Shown here piece after piece: positions 60,889-64,000 of a stretch of 64,000 nt of DNA. The notes below the pieces were generated by a model, which was not told where the DNA came from, made no database searches, and saw only the letters and a program-made list of their open reading frames with translations. Every line of letters begins with the position of its first letter. The first letter of the stretch is position 1. This stretch comes from Paenibacillus sp. LS1 (GTDB lineage: Bacteria > Bacillota > Bacilli > Paenibacillales > Paenibacillaceae). The translations under genes were made by a program, and so were the position numbers. The DNA is taken from contig NZ_JAPDOE010000001.1 of assembly GCF_026013365.1 (NCBI RefSeq), forward strand, positions 868,001 through 932,000, read 5' to 3'.

Positions 60889-60981
60889 GAGTGGATGCTC
60901 CTCCCTTCTTAAGTGACAAGATTCTCTTGATTTTTTTATTATATCTAAAGGTCATATCATGGGTCAAATTCATCCTCTCAT

Positions 60982-61023
60982 AAACAAAGAGCAATCCCGT
61001 AATAACGAGACTGCTCTTTGTTT
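60982..61023 (-). terminator. Terminator of bglA
   Basis: AAACAAAGAGCA and TGCTCTTTGTTT form a 12-base stem just after the bglA stop. Confidence 0.85.
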
Positions 61024-61048
61024 ATTCTATAGCGTCGAACACCTTGTA

Positions 61049-62521
<1,473 letters not shown>

Positions 62522-62525
62522 TTAA

Positions 62526-64000
62526 TTAGCTTAATACCGTGATCAATTTATCTTTCTCATGAACGGATGCATCTTTGGTTCCTACAACGTCCAGATATTT
62601 TGAAGTATTAGTGACAATGATCGGTGTAACCGTTTCATACCCTGCATCCTTAATCGCTTGCAGATCAAACTCAACAATCAGGTCACCTGCGTTAACACGG
62701 TCTCCGTCTTTCACATGTGTTGTAAAATGTTGACCTTTCAGTTTTACCGTATCCTGTCCAATATGGATCAGCATCTCTACACCATCATCGCTTACTAGAC
62801 CAATGGCATGTTTGGTACGATATACAGTTTGAACGACACCTGTGATTGGAGATACCACTCTGCCACTGGTAGGACGAATCGCAATCCCTTTACCCATGTG
62901 TTCTCCTGCAAATGTTACGTCATTGATTTCTTTCAGTGCAACGACTTCACCAGCCATTGGGCTTACGATTTCGTATCTGCTGTTCGGATTTGGATCAAGT
63001 ACAGGTGCTGGAGCTGGTGCAGCTTCTACTTTGTCTTTGAACCCAACCACGTATGTCAGAATAAAACCAAGGATGAACGCGATACCACATGCGACCAGAG
63101 CCATATAGAATCCGGAATCAACGCCTGTTGCTTTATTAATGAAGCTTGGGAAACCGAACACACCCAGTCCACCAAAGATGTATAATTTCGAACCGGCCAA
63201 TCCCAAGATACCACCACCGATACCACCTGCAATACAGCTCATGATAAACGGTTTTTTCAGTGGAAGTGTCAAACCATAGATCGCTGGCTCAGTTACACCG
63301 AAGATACCCGATATGAATGCAGGAATACCTAATGATTTCAACTTCGTATTTTTGGTTTTCAACATTACTGCAAGTACAGCACCCGTTTGAGCAAAGGAAG
63401 CCGCGAAAGACATCGCCACCACCGGGTCAGCACCGGATGTGCTCAGGTTGAGAAGCATAACCGGCACGAGTCCCCAGTGAAGTCCAAACAGTACAAACAC
63501 TTGCCACAAACCACCGATAATCAAACCTGTTGCAACTGGGCTTAAGTCGTAGATACCTGTTGCTCCTGCACCAATCAACTGACCTGCCCAAGTGGATACT
63601 GGACCAATCAGAATGAATGTTGCCGGAACGATAACGAGCAATGTAAAGAATGGAACAAGGAACGTGCTAACAACTTTCGGAATAACATTTTTGAAGAATC
63701 TTTCAATTTTCACAGCGAAGAATGTAGCGATAATGATTGGAATAACTGATGTTGAATAGCTCATCAGAATTACTGGAATACCCAGGAACGTAATGTGAAT
63801 TGGTGATTCAAACAACGTACCTGCAAACAAAGTGTACAATGGATCTCCTGCAGTCAAACCGGACAGCGTAGGATAAACTAACGAAGCACCTATCGCCATA
63901 CCCAGGAATGGTGAACCGCCAAATTTCTTGATTGCGGTATAGCCCAGGAAGATCGGGAAGAAGTAGAACAGACAGTCACCCGTTGCATTCAACAATTGGT
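62526..64000 (-). CDS. bglP: Beta-glucoside PTS permease EIIBCA, 5'-truncated by the window edge
   Basis: The C-terminal 490 residues of a beta-glucoside-specific PTS transporter that phosphorylates sugars during uptake. The membrane EIIC domain (helices such as FLGMAIGASLVYPTLSG, TAGAPAISGIFGVTEPAIYG-like LGIPAFISGIFGVTEPAIYGL) is followed by a Pro/Ala linker and the EIIA domain (about 340-490) with its phosphorylated His in MLIHIGQDTV. The frame is open to the window edge, so EIIB and the start are outside. It is upstream of bglA in one operon. A LicT-type antiterminator is expected beyond the edge. Confidence 0.94.
   Translation of the reverse strand, partial: QLLNATGDCLFYFFPIFLGYTAIKKFGGSPFLGMAIGASLVYPTLSGLTAGDPLYTLFAGTLFESPIHITFLGIPVILMSYSTSVIPIIIATFFAVKIERFFKNVIPKVVSTFLVPFFTLLVIVPATFILIGPVSTWAGQLIGAGATGIYDLSPVATGLIIGGLWQVFVLFGLHWGLVPVMLLNLSTSGADPVVAMSFAASFAQTGAVLAVMLKTKNTKLKSLGIPAFISGIFGVTEPAIYGLTLPLKKPFIMSCIAGGIGGGILGLAGSKLYIFGGLGVFGFPSFINKATGVDSGFYMALVACGIAFILGFILTYVVGFKDKVEAAPAPAPVLDPNPNSRYEIVSPMAGEVVALKEINDVTFAGEHMGKGIAIRPTSGRVVSPITGVVQTVYRTKHAIGLVSDDGVEMLIHIGQDTVKLKGQHFTTHVKDGDRVNAGDLIVEFDLQAIKDAGYETVTPIIVTNTSKYLDVVGTKDASVHEKDKLITVLS

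Overview
The window looks like chromosomal DNA of a spore-forming Firmicute, most likely Paenibacillus. The support is the gene order spoVK-hflX-ynbB-glnR-glnA beside mutS-mutL-miaA-hfq (the Bacillus subtilis order), a CotE spore-coat gene, Firmicute-type SOS boxes around lexA, a T-box leader on tyrS, strong GGAGG ribosome sites and frequent GTG/TTG starts. I see no rRNA, tRNA, CRISPR array, prophage, transposase or intact insertion sequence. Both ends are cut: the left by the start of a YneA-like gene, the right by a beta-glucoside PTS permease gene.

Layout. 1-1010: divergent SOS locus (partial yneA-like gene and lexA) with four LexA-box candidates. 1120-3353: aldehyde dehydrogenase with a palindromic operator candidate, then a lipoprotein. 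3783-22846, all on the minus strand: nitrogen control (glnR, glnA), the YnbB PLP enzyme, HflX, SpoVK (with a good sigma-E-like promoter), a DUF402 protein, a class A penicillin-binding protein with a long disordered tail, Hfq, MiaA, an RsmJ-like methyltransferase, MutL, MutS, an amidoligase-family protein and CotE. 22922-28581: ArAE membrane protein, a probable 49-residue gene missed by size cut-offs, an SsuABC/Thi-type ABC transporter and an M32 carboxypeptidase. 28808-32760: carbonic anhydrase, PadR regulator, a glycine-rich membrane protein with a YxcD-like partner, and tyrS behind its T-box.

32861-64000 is more accessory: two immunity-type proteins, SelO, a xanthine/uracil-family permease, an iron module (Btr-like AraC/binding-protein regulator, Fur-boxed siderophore-binding lipoprotein, FhuF-like reductase), NRDE and Dabb proteins, a PadR/YhgE/cytochrome P450 group, a frameshifted TetR gene divergent from an Old Yellow Enzyme, an AraC-EamA pair, an RluF-like pseudouridine synthase and a DUF1963-like protein. 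Then follow a same-strand group of MFS exporter, class III aminotransferase, zinc dehydrogenase and HAD phosphatase (51197-55865), a YjfB-like protein, a secreted copper-amine-oxidase-N protein, a HAD gene remnant, SMI1/KNR4, GNAT, a membrane-anchored subtilase, a RidA-like protein with a small upstream ORF, and a bglA/bglP beta-glucoside pair.

No single system here is unmistakably new. The best candidates for something undescribed are the MFS-aminotransferase-dehydrogenase-phosphatase group, which has the enzyme logic of an amino-sugar or aminocyclitol pathway; the amidoligase beside cotE; and the small ORFs at 24032-24181 and 60823-60888.
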